Part shown: positions 22,900 to 35,221 of the stretch, piece by piece | Layout: the number at the start of each line of letters is the position of its first letter | Position numbering within the stretch: position 1 is the first letter of the stretch | From: Cytospora piceicola | Taxonomy: Eukaryota; Ascomycota; Sordariomycetes; Diaporthales; Cytosporaceae | Direction of reading: 5' to 3' | DNA: 64,000 nt | Assembly (NCBI GenBank): GCA_023375675.1 | Contig: JALQBC010000027.1 | Coordinates: 496,001-560,000, forward strand | Program-made: the position numbers and the translations under genes | The notes under the pieces: generated by a model | Told to the model about the DNA's origin: nothing | The model's input: the letters and a program-made list of their open reading frames with translations, nothing else | The model's database searches: none

Positions 22900-23549
22900 A
22901 TGGCCTCCACCGCCGCCAACACCCTCCTCCGCGCCTCCCGGCCGCTCTTCTCCTCCGCATCGGCCGCCGCCCAGACCCGCCAGGCCCTCACCCGCGCGAC
23001 TCCCCTCCGCAGCGCCTTCGGCCGGCAACAATGGGCTGGCCGCAGGTGGCAGTCCTCCACCGCCGAGGGCGCCGCCGCCCAGAGCTGGTTCCAGAGGATG
23101 TGGGATAGCCCCATCGGCTTCAAGACGGTTCACTTCTGGGCGCCCGTCATGAAGGTACGTTCTTCCCCCCATCGGTCACACACACACACACACACACAGG
23201 TGTGCGAAGAGAGAGAGAGAGATATAGAGAGAGAAGACAAGGAACAAACCCCCTGGCTGACTCCCCTTCCCCTCCTCCCCAGTGGGCCCTCGTCCTCGCT
23301 GGCGTCGCCGACTTCGCCCGCCCCGCCGAGAAGCTCTCCCTGCAGCAGAACGGCGCCCTGACCGCCACCGGCCTGATCTGGACCCGCTGGTGCCTCATCA
23401 TCACCCCCAAGAACCACCTCCTCGCCGCCGTCAACTTCTTCCTGGGCCTCGTCGGCGTCGTCCAGTGCACCCGCATCCTGATGCACCGCCAGAGCGTCAA
23501 GAACGCCGGCGTCGTGGACCAGGTCAAGGACAAGGTCGCCAGTGCTTAA
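22900..23549 (+). CDS. Mitochondrial pyruvate carrier subunit (MPC2/MPC3 type)
   Basis: Predicted 173 residues in two exons, 22900-23154 and 23283-23549, with a 128-nt intron containing (CA)n and GA-rich runs. The first ~55 residues are rich in Ala, Arg and Ser with no acidic residue until the QSSTAEG segment, as in a mitochondrial presequence. Then follow the family blocks GFKTVHFWAPVMKWALVLAG, DFARPAEKLSLQQNGALTAT and GLIWTRWCLIITPKNHLLAA, with three hydrophobic segments. The product would form the heteromeric carrier that moves pyruvate across the inner mitochondrial membrane. The long N-terminus suggests an MPC2/3-type rather than MPC1 subunit. Confidence 0.92.
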
Positions 23550-24576
23550 GGTCGGAAAGGGGTCTGAGAGTGTGAGAGAGAGGAAAGAAGAGATCAAGAC
23601 GGGTTGATGCGTGTACGTGGGAGTAAGGAGTGCTATTTTGGCTACAGTGCGCCGCGCAGGCGGGGCAGTTCCCTCTCCGGCGGTGCAAGACTCGGCACGT
23701 CACCAGGCCGTGGGGGAGAGGGAGACTGCCAGGCCGTGAAGGCGGGCGGGTGGTCCGGAGGGCGAACGGCATGGGATATATGATAGATGTACTTTCCAGC
23801 TGGCCGAGGTGCGTTGCGCTGTTCCGCGACTTCGATCTCCAATGATGGCCGCTGCGGTCTGGTGTTACGGAGGGTGATGCGATAGACTTGCCCGAGTACT
23901 GGTCTTGAATATGAACTTTTACATACCTACCAAACTTTTTGATGTCCTTGTCTCGCGCATCCCCTTGAAAGTTGTCCTTTGAGACGTTCTCTGGGATATT
24001 CACCTCCTAATCGTTGCCCTTTACAGTAGACCTACCTGGTAGCGTTCTTTCCTGCAAGGACCTACATATGTGGTGAGAGCCGCTTCGTCAGCGAAACTGT
24101 TGGAGTCGTTTCGACAAAGGCAAACATATCTTTGCCAACGTGACAACTCCTCCAAAGCGAGCCTCGGCATAGCACCATCTATTTCAGTTCAGATCCCCCT
24201 CCCCCCTTCCTGAAGTCCTCGGTAGGCTGAATACGAGTATGTATTTCGCGTCCCTATTTAAGGATTTCCTATACTGAAGTGCAGATGCCGGGCCCTGCTC
24301 GGCGCAACAACTCCTGTCTCTGCAAGCCTTGCCCACCACCAAAAGACTCCTCGCCGTAGTTCCGAAGATGCAAAGCCAGAAAACAGAAGAAGCAAAACGC
24401 CAACTACTCAGGTGGTATTCTTGAAAATTCACATGCTTCATACATACAAGTCTTTCTTTCTCAAGTCATGACCGTGAATTGACCCTCTTCGTCTTCACTC
24501 ATCCATATGTTGCCGTGGTCTCTACGGCCACTTCCCCTCTAGCAACGACGCCACGCCCCCCCCCCCCCTTTCCAGA
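23550..24576. other. Intergenic region
   Basis: About 1 kb between the convergent pyruvate carrier and chitin synthase regulator genes. It contains a C-run at 24557-24569. No gene was recognised; short frames here lack any family motif. Confidence 0.5.
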
Positions 24577-25014
24577 CTACGGTAGCTTCGGAGCTGACTC
24601 GGAGCCAGGCGTAACAGCAGGCGACTCGCCCGGCGAGGAGCTATGCATGTTACCCATCCTCTCCATCTCTGCCGCTTGCGTCGGGTACTCATAGCTGAAG
24701 CTTCGCACGGACGGTAAGAGGACCGGTCGGCTCTGACTCCGCTTCAGGCTTGTGCTTCGCTGTTGTTCTTCCAGCGCCTGATAGCGCTCCCTCACCAAGT
24801 CGCTCCGGCTCTGTGACCGCGACGGAACCAACATGGACCCGGTCGTCACCGCCCGAATACCTTCCCTCATCGGGGTTGGCGTCCCGGGCCGTCCCATCGG
24901 TCCTGGTCCAGGTGTCTGCGGCCTCCTTCCAAGGGTGCGCGCCGGGACACCTCTGTACGCCGTGGCCGTGAGGCCCGCCGCTCTCGTTTGCTGCATCGTC
25001 GGCGGCGGCAGCAT
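24577..25014 (-). CDS. Uncertain frame of 145 codons just downstream of the Chs4-like gene
   Basis: An open frame starting MLPPPTMQQTRAAGL and ending in GSESAPKLP, rich in Ser, Arg, Gln and Pro with repeated SQSR motifs. It lies 52 bp past the stop codon of the Chs4-like gene on the same strand. In the same frame it stays open upstream into PPVPAGLGS. It could be a separate small gene, a 3' UTR frame, or the C-terminus of a spliced isoform of the upstream gene (see findings). No known domain. The wording looks like a real disordered tail, but GC-rich DNA can give this by chance. Confidence 0.35.
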   Translation of the reverse strand: MLPPPTMQQTRAAGLTATAYRGVPARTLGRRPQTPGPGPMGRPGTPTPMREGIRAVTTGSMLVPSRSQSRSDLVRERYQALEEQQRSTSLKRSQSRPVLLPSVRSFSYEYPTQAAEMERMGNMHSSSPGESPAVTPGSESAPKLP

Positions 25015-25065
25015 AGATCCGAGGCCCGCAGGTACAGGAGGGCTGTTGCGTGCAACAGTAACACA

Positions 25066-27944
25066 CTACATTACGCTGCATTCACCCTCATTCTCCTGGC
25101 CAATCTTGCTTCTCGTGATGCGCTCTCGTTGGCGTGGGCCGTTCTTGCCGGCTCTCTTCAGCTCTTCAAGTCGCTCGCGCGCTTGAGGGAAGTCCTGGGC
25201 TGCCATGGGCGTCAGTATCATCAAAGAAACTAATCGTATACGGGAAATGCAAAAACATACCGGCAGCTCTCCAGTACCACCTCTTCGCGTCCTCCTCATT
25301 GGCAGGCACACCGATACCCATCTCAGTGAAGTACCCCATCGCATACTCCGCCTTCGACAGACCCGCCATCGCGGCCTTGCGCGCCCACAGATACGCCTCG
25401 GTGTCATTCTGGCCCAGCACGTTTTCGCTTCCCGTCAGGTACCAACCACTGAGGGCCAGCTCGGACTGGTGCTCGCCCTGCTCCGCCGCTTTAGAGTACC
25501 ACATGATAGAGAGTCGCGGGTCGATGGGGCACCCCAGGAGCCCGTACTCGTACGCACACCCCAGTCTGAACTGAGAGAATTTGTAGCCCAATTCCGCAGC
25601 TTGTTTAAAGAGCGTAAACGCATACGCCTCATCCCGCAGGATCACGTCGTTAGGGCCGGCAGATTGGTACAGGAGGCCAAGTTCGTGTAGCGCGTGTGGG
25701 TTCTCGGCGTCAGCGCTTTCGGCCGCACGTTTGAGCCAGCCGATAGCTTCCCGAGGGTTCTTTGGCTGTCCTAGCAACCCCTTGAGCAGGATCATGCCCA
25801 CCTTGTACATGGCCGGAGTGTCGCCGAGCATAGCAGCGCGTTTGTACCATTGAATGGCCTTCAATGGGTCTTTGCGTGTTCCACCGCCTTCCTCGTTGCC
25901 GATCTCGCAGCACACTGCTGTCCGGTATGCTGCTGCTGCGTGGCCGAGCTTAGCAGCCGATTGATACATCGTGAATGCCTCCTTATTATCCGGTTCTGAG
26001 CCAAACAATCCCTTGCCGAAGCCATCCGCCAGTGTGAACATGGCTTCAGAGTTGCCAGCATTCGACAGCTTCTTGAGGACCTTCTGCGCGTCCATGACAT
26101 ACCGCTCACGAGCTCGATGCCGCGCCTTTGGGTCTGGCACATTAGGCACAAGAACATCCGCGGCTTCGATCAGTCTCTTGGCAAGTCGAAGCGCAGTCTG
26201 CTGATCCTGTGGATTCGTCTTGACTACATTCCTTAGACGTTCCAATTCCTCCCCAGACACAGGTGGCTCCTTCTGTGGTGAAACCCGAGGCGCCGGACTG
26301 CTTTGAATCACAGGAGGAACCACCGGTGTCGGAGCTCCGCCATAGTTGCGCACTGGGGCTGGTTTGTTGTTGACAAGAGAACCAGGCATGTGGCCTGCTC
26401 TCACGGGAGCAGGATGAGACGGCAAAGCATCAGGGTTGAGACCTACTGGTACCTGTTGATGGCCGGGACGGATCGGCAGGGAATGGCTTGGGAACCCGGC
26501 TACAGCGTGAGGAGGACTCGCGCCATTCATTCTGGGGCCATAGCCCCCCTGGCCCCCCATCGAAGGCATCGGTGGCGCGTCTGGCGCCATTTCAAATACT
26601 GTTTGCTGTGGCCGGCGAAGATCTGGTTGAGATTTGGCGGTGTTCAGTGCGGGTACCCGGCTTGGCCCTCTCGCAGGCGGGCCAGACTGTAGTGACAGAT
26701 CCAAGGAGTTTCTTCCCCGAGGAGCCGCATCGAAATTGGGCATATCAGGTTCGGGTTCGGGCGGTGGAGGTTGTCCATAGCCATTTGCTCCGCCATCATC
26801 ATAATACCCATCATAATATTCGCCATAGCCCCCTGGACCATATCCTTGGTCGTAATCATCATACGCTTGACCACCATAACCTCCTGTCGGTGGTGGAGGC
26901 CCCTGGTTCGGTGGATACATTGCCTGAGGGGGCGGTTGATGTCCCTGTGAAGTCGAAGGTCGGGGCACGGGCATTCCTCGGCCCACAGGCCCACCGTAAG
27001 GTGCCGAGTCTGATCGTTGGGCCGGCGGTGCCATCATAGGCATTCCTCCCATATTCGAAGGCATCGTCATCGTCCTTCCCGAGGTCTCGGCTGCTGGATG
27101 GGCGTAGTCGCCGTACTCTCCTAGGCCTGGGGGCGGACCTCGTCGCGGGTCTGGGTAGCCTTGTGGTGGATAGTTCCGTGGCGCAACTGGCTGGCTTCGT
27201 TGGGAGTCCATAGATGGTCTGACACTGTATTCCTCCATGGAAGCTCGTGTTTGGGCCCTGTTTTTCGGGCCTTTTCGCTGAGAGTCAATATTCATAGCTC
27301 CCATTTGGCTGATAATCTGTTGTTCCTGATCGAGATCTGTCTTACGCTGCTGGCCTGGGAATGTCGGGAATGGGCTGTCGCCGAATCCTGGCTGTCCTGG
27401 AGACTCTGGAAGGGGCATGGGTGGCTGTCTTGGACGGTTCACTTGACCGTGGTTAGACCTCTGCCGAGATCGAAGATATTTACAAAGAAAAAATATGTAA
27501 CTTACTGGAAGGATCTGAGCTGGGAGATCCGACATGAGGAGGCCGACTACGACCCATCGCGCCATTCGGAGGATATGGTCGCCCAGGTCCAGGTGGTGCG
27601 CGTTGACCAACAGCCATGGCAGGTCTCTGCATTGGGGCACCTCGGCCTCCATTCATTGGCGGTCCCCTTCCACGGCCACTTGGGCCTGGGCCATATGGAT
27701 CCCGCGGGGGCGGCGCTCGCGGGGCATAACTCCTGTCATCATATTGCGTTCCATAACCCTGATCATAGCCCCCGTCGCCAGCGTAGCCTTCATGTCCATA
27801 TCCGTGATCATCCTGATACTGATCATAATGCTGCTCGTACTGTTGTGGGACTGGCCCACCAGGGTACTGGCGTTGTGGTGGAGGGCGAGCTGCGCCTGGG
27901 CCGTTGTAGGGTCGATTGGCGGGATAACCTGTGTTGTAGGCCAT
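25066..27944 (-). CDS. CHS4: Chitin synthase regulator, Chs4/Skt5 type (Sel1 repeats, CaaX end)
   Basis: Predicted 917 residues in three exons: 27944-27506, 27441-25261 and 25199-25066. Intron 1 (64 nt) has donor GTAAGT, branch CTAAC and acceptor AAG; intron 2 (61 nt) has branch CTGAC. Residues 1-~530 are a disordered Gly/Pro/Tyr/Gln-rich region. Residues ~540-870 hold about seven Sel1 repeats, with blocks such as AMYKVGMILLKGLLGQP and FRLGCAYEYGLLGCPIDPRL. The protein ends CSVM, a CaaX prenylation signal as in yeast Chs4/Skt5. Chs4 activates and anchors chitin synthase III at the cell surface and septum. The start was set at 27944 because codons upstream in that frame lack an ATG. Confidence 0.9.
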
Positions 27945-28840
27945 TTGCAAAGACTGGTAATGCTATGTATGCAGCTCTCACAAGCTGTCTCTTCGCGGCT
28001 GTGTCGGTTACTGAAGTCGAAAGGTCCCTTTCCGAGACTTGGTCGGCCTTTGTCTCTTTACCGAGTCCTCGCGTTGTATTGACAGGTAGTCCAATCAGGG
28101 AATGTCCATCCACTCTGCCTGCGATTCGGAATGACCCAATGCCCTCAAACTGATTCCGTGTCGAGGTGTATACGCAATGCGATGCTGGTCGGTCAAGGTG
28201 CCGTGTATTCGAGTCTGGTCACTCGTGTCCGTGCCTGGTCGTTCTTGAACTGTCGGGGTAGATCAATTGCGGCGGGGAAGAATCGTCGTCCAAAGGAAAC
28301 GATAATGTGGACCGCCTGGGTATTTTGATTGCGCTTATCGTCTGCTGTTGGTAGCTGGGGGCGTCAAAGCCGAGTGAACTGACTGACTGACTGACTGACT
28401 GGCTGTGTGGCTGGCTGGTTGACTTGAGGGAGAGAGCAATACGGCCTATCAAAGGAGTGACTGGCGCCGTAACAATGGACGTCCCGCTCCGTTTGCGAAC
28501 AAAGAGGAAAGCTTAATATTAAGAAGAGAGAAAATGTAAAATGCAAATGCTGTGGTTTCAAATGAATGAAGGATCCAGCTGTCCAACCTGTCAAAAATGC
28601 GCAGTCTCAGGAGGCGGCGAGTTGAAGGATGGAAGTGGAGCGGTCGAAATGGAGCAGTTGCAGATTTGGAGGAGGCCTGGAGAGGAAGCCCTGTGCAACT
28701 GAGCTGTTCGGGAGGCGGGAAGCCCTCCAATACTGGGGTAGCTGGGTACATAGGTCGCTTTAGCCTTTAGGTTTAGGGAGGGGCTGCCGCTAGCTTTCCA
28801 AGGTTCCCAAGGTCTCTATCACTAACGCAGATTTACATAC
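27945..28840. promoter_or_regulatory. Upstream region of the Chs4-like gene
   Basis: This region presumably holds the promoter and leader of the leftward Chs4-like gene. A (GACT)n run occurs at 28378-28402. No separate gene was recognised. Confidence 0.4.
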
Positions 28841-29081
28841 TACCGCATAGTCTGGTCAAACTGAGAATTAACCCCCCCGCTTTTCTCATGCTCAGTCATC
28901 AACCTCAATCAAGACCTATACATGTTATAGGTCAGTGTAGGTCCACACATCTCCTTGAACCCTGGAGGTACCTTATCGGAGCGACGATAAGTCGAGGAAG
29001 CTCAGAAGCGAGATTACAACGTCCGTGCGAGGTCAATAAAAGCGGGGGGGTTAATTCTCAGTTTCACCAGACTATGCGGTA
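28841..29081. mobile_element. MITE, 241 bp with 44-bp terminal inverted repeats
   Basis: The first 44 bases (28841-28884), beginning TACCGCATAGTCTGG, are the reverse complement of the last 44 (29038-29081) with a single mismatch. Both arms end in a run of seven C/G. The interior is non-coding and holds a small hairpin (CTTATCG 28972-28978 with CGATAAG 28985-28991). The terminal TA on both sides fits a TA target duplication as in Tc1/mariner MITEs, but because it is part of the inverted repeat this is not proven. No RIP signature is seen. Confidence 0.85.
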
Positions 29082-29678
29082 CCCGGTACATATATGTACC
29101 GAGGGATATCCTGTAACAGCCACTTTTGACGCCCGGGAACTGTAAACGGCCGATTGGTTTCCAAGGCCATGTTTTACAGCCATGATCAACTGAGGGGGAT
29201 TACTGACAACTGTTCAACCTCATGTACTATGTATGTTGTGTTGTGTGTTGTGTTGTGTTGTCTTAGATTATCATTGTTTATCATGGCGCTAAGGTCGATG
29301 TACACGGTACATTTGAACACTAGGTACTCAGGTACACAGCAGCAATATCTACAATCACGGCAATGTCCCGAATTATGACCAGCCAAGACTGTTTGCACCA
29401 ATGAATGAGTTTATATATATGCTGCTGAACCGTACCGATTGATGTACACTGTCGAGACAGGTATGTATCAGAAGCCAAGGTTGATGTCACCATCTAATTC
29501 CAGCTTCCTTCTCGAAGTTATTGTCGAGCATTGACCATGTGCGCATTGGAGTGACCTCCAGCCTGTATCCCGAGATGTTAGACTGCTGGGCTCCCCGGTC
29601 GGGAACTGATCGACCACGGCTGAGGCTGAGATGTGGAAAACCAAATTCAGTTTTTGTCTCTTCAGTTCACCAGTTCAC
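29082..29678. other. Intergenic region and left part of a disrupted open frame
   Basis: Next to the MITE lies an 18-bp perfect palindrome, CGGTACATATATGTACCG (29084-29101). TGTTGTG repeats occur at 29236-29260. From 29485 a frame stays open up to the transposon insertion site and is continued on the other side. No named gene was recognised. Confidence 0.5.
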
Positions 29679-29849
29679 CTTTAGTCCGGTCTGTCTAAAA
29701 AAATAGGCTGCCATCGCTAAATATATAGGTCTCTAACCGCTTCGGGTAAACGGCCACCCGGCAGCTAACTGCTAGCTAACCGACAGGCTAGCTATTATAC
29801 GGTATTAGCCGGCTAAGCTAGCCGCTATATAAATCTAAGTGCTAACTAC

Positions 29850-30720
29850 CTAACTTTATAATACCTTTAACCTATAAGAAAAAATCGTAAAATATATATA
29901 GCTTTAAAATTTTATAGTATATAACGAGGCGAATCGAATAAATCAGTCTACGGCCTATAAAGTACCTGTTTAAGTAAAATATATAGTACCGGCGTAGTAT
30001 AGACTATCGCCTTATATATATATAATACTAACCGTACCTAAATACTTATTAAATAGCTTAACTTTATAATACCTTTAATTTATAAGGAAATTTTAGTTCT
30101 GTTATATAATAGTACTGTTTAAAAGCCTTTAATTAAGAAAATAAAATAAATAAGTTTATAGCCTTTAAAGATCTTATATAGTTAAAGAATTTAGTAATAT
30201 ACTTAAGCCTTATATATAATAGTAAACTTAGGCCTTATATAAGTAGTACTATTAATAGCCCTGTTAATAGCCTTATTAAACGGTTAATTTTATAATACCT
30301 TTAACCTATAAATATAGTATAGATTAAGTATATACTTATATTATTCGAAAACTTTAATTTAAAAGATTTAAATATAGTAAATTACAGTCTATATAATATC
30401 GTTATAAGCTAGTAACGTAATAGTAAATATAGTAGTATTATAACCTTTATATACTTAATACTACTAATAACCCTGCTAACTACTTAACTAACCTATAAAC
30501 CGCTTAACTTTACGATACTTATAACCTACGAATAAATTTTATTTCTGTTAAATAATAGTATTGTTTAATAGCCTTAGTTAAAGAGGATTAATTAAGTCGG
30601 TTTTATATAGAAATAGACGTAGTTATAGCTGTTAAATTAAAATACGATATAAAATATTATAGTATTATAAGATCTAGCCGTTAACTACCTAAGTTTATAA
30701 TACCTTTAACGTACTAAAAT
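29850..30720. repeat. Subterminal ~180-230-bp repeats in the transposon
   Basis: The motif ACTTTATAATACCTTTAACC and close variants recur at about 29852, 30058, 30288, 30507 and 30686. Spacing is 206, 230, 219 and 179 bp. Such subterminal repeats are common transposase-binding regions in TIR elements, but here that role is inference. RIP has changed many positions. Confidence 0.6.
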
Positions 30721-31404
30721 AAATTATATAAAGTAGGCGATAATATCGTTATATAGCTTAAAACGAAGGTAATTAAATAAATCGGTTTAATTATTATAGA
30801 ATATCTGTAATTATTATTAAATTTAATATAAAACAGGATTTCCGGTAGTATTTAAACCCGGTCGGACTAAAAAAAAAATTTAAAGGTATATAGCTTAAGT
30901 ACGTCGAAGGCTATTTCTAGCTTAAATATAAGATTTCTTAAATTAAATCGATTTAAATTAATCTAACTTAGTTTCGAGTATTTAAGCTAAATAGCTTAAA
31001 AATATAAAGATTAGTTAAGCTAAAAGCGACTATTTAACACGTAGCTAATAGCTCGTCTTATATATACCGTTAGTTTCTATAGCTTAAAACTATAGCCGAT
31101 AAGATAAAGCTATTGTAACTTCGCTACTAAAGAGATTAACGTTTAACTATAGTATTTCCCTTCTTTTACTATATTACTATACTATCGTACCTTCCTTTTT
31201 TCCTAGCTTATTATTTTCTCCCTTTTACTACGCTATTATGTCTACTACTATCGGTATTCGTATATAAAGGTTTATAAGATCTATATTACTATCTTTCTCG
31301 TTAGTATTTATAAGAATATCTCGGCTTAGCTAAAGTAAAGAGTAAAAGGGGTAAAATAATAAAAAGGAAAACGTATCGCGGGAAAAATCCTTTATAATAT
31401 TTTA

Positions 31405-31620
31405 CAGCCGTCGCTATTCGAAGAAAGTAGCCGACGCTGCTATTCTATAGCCGTCGCTACTTAAAAGCCGTTGCCGCTCTTCTATAGCCGGCGCTACTCG
31501 ATATAAGTAGCCGCCGCCGCTTTTTTACAGCCGGCGCTACTTAATATAAGCAGCCGCTACCGCTCTTTTACAGCCGGCGTTACTCGATATAAGTAGCCGC
31601 CGCCGCTATTTTATAGCTAG
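31405..31620. repeat. GC-rich ~60-bp tandem repeat inside the transposon
   Basis: Three to four units of the type AGCCGGCGCTACTCGATATA followed by AGTAGCCGCCGCCGCT stand out as CpG-rich within the AT-rich element. They may be the remains of a repeat-coding stretch of the transposon gene, or a minisatellite that RIP changed little because its cytosines are in CpG. Confidence 0.65.
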
Positions 31621-34600
31621 TACTACTCGATATAATAACTTTCGAAAGACTCTTTCTTTTTCTTTAAGGTAAAGCCTTTAAAACCCCCCCCTCTTTCTTA
31701 AAGGTAAGGCTTTTAAGTAAGCCTTTACTATAGTAAACTCGGTAGCCTTATATTATATAGTTTATAGGGCTAAGAACTAAGTAGTTCTTAATACTAAAAA
31801 TACAGTTCTAGGCCTTTTACTTACTATTTTAAGAGTAACGGTATCGAAGGTATTACCGGCGATAAGATTAATAGTAGATATATAAGTAAAGACAGTTAAT
31901 ATAACTACTACGTAAGTAGAAAGGTATACTACTATATAAAGGTTATCTAGCTTTATATTTATAATATTTAAGCTAGTATTTCTTAGTTTTGTTTAAAAAC
32001 GGCTATTAACTTTAAGTTTAATAATACTATAGCCCCTTTTCCTTTACCTTTTCTCTTACTTTTCGTACTAAGACCCTTTTTTTATACCGGCTTCGTTACT
32101 CGACTAATAGCTACTATAATAAATACTAACCTTTATAAAGTATTTAACGATAAGGGTAGCTATAAGCTGCCGAAAGGGTTAGTAGCTTAACTACTTAGCC
32201 GTTACTAAGTAGCTTAAAAGAGAAATATAGCCTCGGCTTTATTGCGAAAAGGCTTTCGAGTAGTAGAATCGTTAAAGGGGTTATTAAAGGGGTTATTAAG
32301 ATAAGTAGCTAAAAAATCGATATTATAGTCGTTAAGGATTACCTTTAAACCTTAATAAGGTATCTTTTAGCTAAAGAGGGTTCGGGGGTCGATTTCGGCT
32401 TACTTTTAAACGAAAGCTTCGGAATACGGCTATACTTTAATTAGTATAGAAATTAAGTAGCTAATAAAGCTTTTTACTATATACTTAATAAGCTATTAGT
32501 AAATATCTACGTTATCCCGGGATAATTTAGCTATAAGCTTTAATATAGCAGCCTTCTTTAGTATAGCTATTATTTTATACTTATATAACAGGCCCTATTA
32601 GCCTCGGAAACGACTAGTATACGTATTACGATAGCCTTCTTTATACTTCTTAAGGCTTCGTAGTTCTTTAATAGCTAGCGTAAACTAACGATAGACCTAC
32701 TTTAAAGCGGCTTAAAATATCTTTTAAGATAAAAGCTTAAAAAAAGGTATATTTTCGATAGCGATAAAAGCACGGCGGTCTTCTTTCCTATACTTAATAA
32801 GGTAGTTTATCTTCTTTATATAAATAAGTTACTTTATATTAATATATAGTTTAAAAAGGTTATTAAGCCGGTTACGAAAATACTGCTTTAGGTTAGAATA
32901 GGTAGCCTTAACCCGGGAACTCGAATAAATACTATAATTTCTATACAATTCTATAGTATACCTAGCCTATTTACGCCTTTACGGTATATAGTACCTATAA
33001 AGGTATTTAAGTAAAACTTTTAACTATTAGTTTATTATTATAAAATAAAATAGTAAACGTATAGATTTACTATATAAAATCCTTAACTAGAGTCTTTTAT
33101 TATATCTAAAACTTAACTTCCGAGGTTTAATACGTTAAATTAACCTACGCCTACAGAAATCTATCTTATATATTATAGTAGCTACGTTATTAATTACTAT
33201 ACGTAGCGTCGATAATAGTAGTAGCTATAGAAATAAAAAGGGAGCTAAAGCGGCCGTTAGTAATAGCATTATTAAAGGGATTATCGTAATCTATAAGGTC
33301 GTCGATAAGGTCTGTATTATCTAAGGCCTTTTACCGTTAAAGAAGTTGTATAGTAGTAGCTACGGTATAGTCGACCTCGGCTTCGAATTATATATATTTA
33401 AGGGTTAAGTCTTTATCTTTTAAGCCCGGGAACTATAGGCTAAAAGGTAAGATATCCGGCGTATCTTTAACCTTTTTATAGTTAAAGCCGTCGAAGTTCT
33501 GCTTATTACTAACCTACTTCTTTTTTATATAGTATACGACATTCTTATTAACGTACTAGATATATAATTACTATTATAATTTAAAGAAAATATCAGCTAC
33601 TATATTCTTAAAGACCCGGTAAAAATTACTAATAATAGTACGTAACAGTTTAACTTATAGTTCTAGCTAACTAGTAAAATCCCGAATCTAAGCGAAAACC
33701 TATATAAAATCGTCTTTTATCTCGCTAAAAGTAAAGGTAAAGGCGACGGTATAATTCGTATAAAAAGAGGTAGTACCGATAATCTAACAGAGTAATATAT
33801 TAAACCGGTTAACTTATAGATTAGTTAATAGATATTACGGCTTAAGAGAAAAAGGGATAAGTATAAACAGACTTTATATATATTATTTATTATAAGCAGA
33901 TTAGAGTACTTCTTCTATATATTCAGGCACTATTAAAACGTCTAAAAGACCTTTAATATATACCCTTTATTGTTATAATTAACCTTATAATATATCTTAT
34001 ATCTATACCTGTTCTTTTTTAGTTAAGCGAGAAACAGCTATATAACAGTAAAAGGCTTATATTTAATATAGTATAAGCCGGCTTATATATTTTTAATATC
34101 TTTTATAATAATAAGAATATATAGTAAAAGGTTAACCGAAGGCTTTTATATAAGCTTTTCGTTAAGCTTTAAATCGAAAGTCTTAATACCGGAAAACGTA
34201 CTATCCCCCTATAAAAATCTCGGGTTAATAGTATTAAAGGAGGGATTAAGTAATAACACTTTATTAGATAGCCTTAAAGCAGGTTCCGGTAAGGTTTTTT
34301 TTAAGTTACTAAGATTAAAGTTACTTTAAAGGAAGGCGGCAATCTATAAAACTATTATCTGTATAGTATTTAATAGCCGTTTAATCTATACTTTAATAAC
34401 CTCTATATAGCATTATCGCTACTATCGTTTAAAGGCAGGGTTAAAGATAAGGTTAAAAACGCCGGGGTAGTTATACACGTTATATATATATATAAACGCC
34501 TATATACTAGTAGTAATATATCGTACGACCTTTATATAGTGTTAACAGCTAGTTTTCTACGTAATAGACTACTCGATACGTTATTATTTAAAGCCTTTTT

Positions 34601-35221
34601 TTAAAGGTTTATAAGTAAAGTCGTAAATTTTACCTTTACTATAGTAGCTATAGCAGAAGTTATAGTATATAATAGTACCCTTTAAGTTATACAGCTTATA
34701 AGTTTTAATACAGGTGTATAAAGTCTATATAATTAAATAAACGGCTAAATATTAAGTAGCCTTAAAGGCCTATAAGGCTAATTCTGTTAATAAGTACTAA
34801 CCCTCGATAGAAAAGTCGTTAGCGTACGTAGTTTTATTAGCGGTAAGCTAGGTTTCGGCCGTTAGGCGTAAGAGTATTATTTTAAAAGCTTTCGAAAGCA
34901 GGAAAAAGAGAGAAATAACTATATAGATAATAAAAATTAAGTTTTTATATAATTTAATACTACTCGCGATACGCTATAATAAGAATTAATTAATTTATTA
35001 TAATGTTAAAGGCGAAGGTAAAAAAGTTAGTAATAGTGTTAGTTAATTAGTTAGTTAGTTACGCGTTAGCGTTCAGGAAGTTAAGGTTATAAGCGATTTA
35101 GTAATTACCTAGGTAGCTAGGTAGCTGGCAGTTAGCTGCCGGGTGTCCGCTAACCGAATGAAGTTAGAAGCCTATATATCTAGCGATAGCAGCCTATTTT
35201 TTTAGACAGACCGCTTTAGTC

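Larger units (their letters stand above)
29687..35213. mobile_element. RIP-mutated TIR DNA transposon (5527 bp) with 8-bp target duplication
   Basis: Both ends start CGGTCTGTCTAAAAAAATAG and read as inverted repeats for about 95 bp (29687-~29781 and ~35119-35213) with scattered differences. The flanks are identical 8-mers CTTTAGTC (29679-29686 and 35214-35221). The interior is AT-rich, full of stops and depleted of CpA, so the transposase is destroyed by RIP and cannot be read. An 8-bp duplication fits hAT or Mutator-like elements; the long inverted ends favour a Mutator-like element. The ends stayed similar enough to recognise, so the insertion is probably not very old. Confidence 0.88.
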
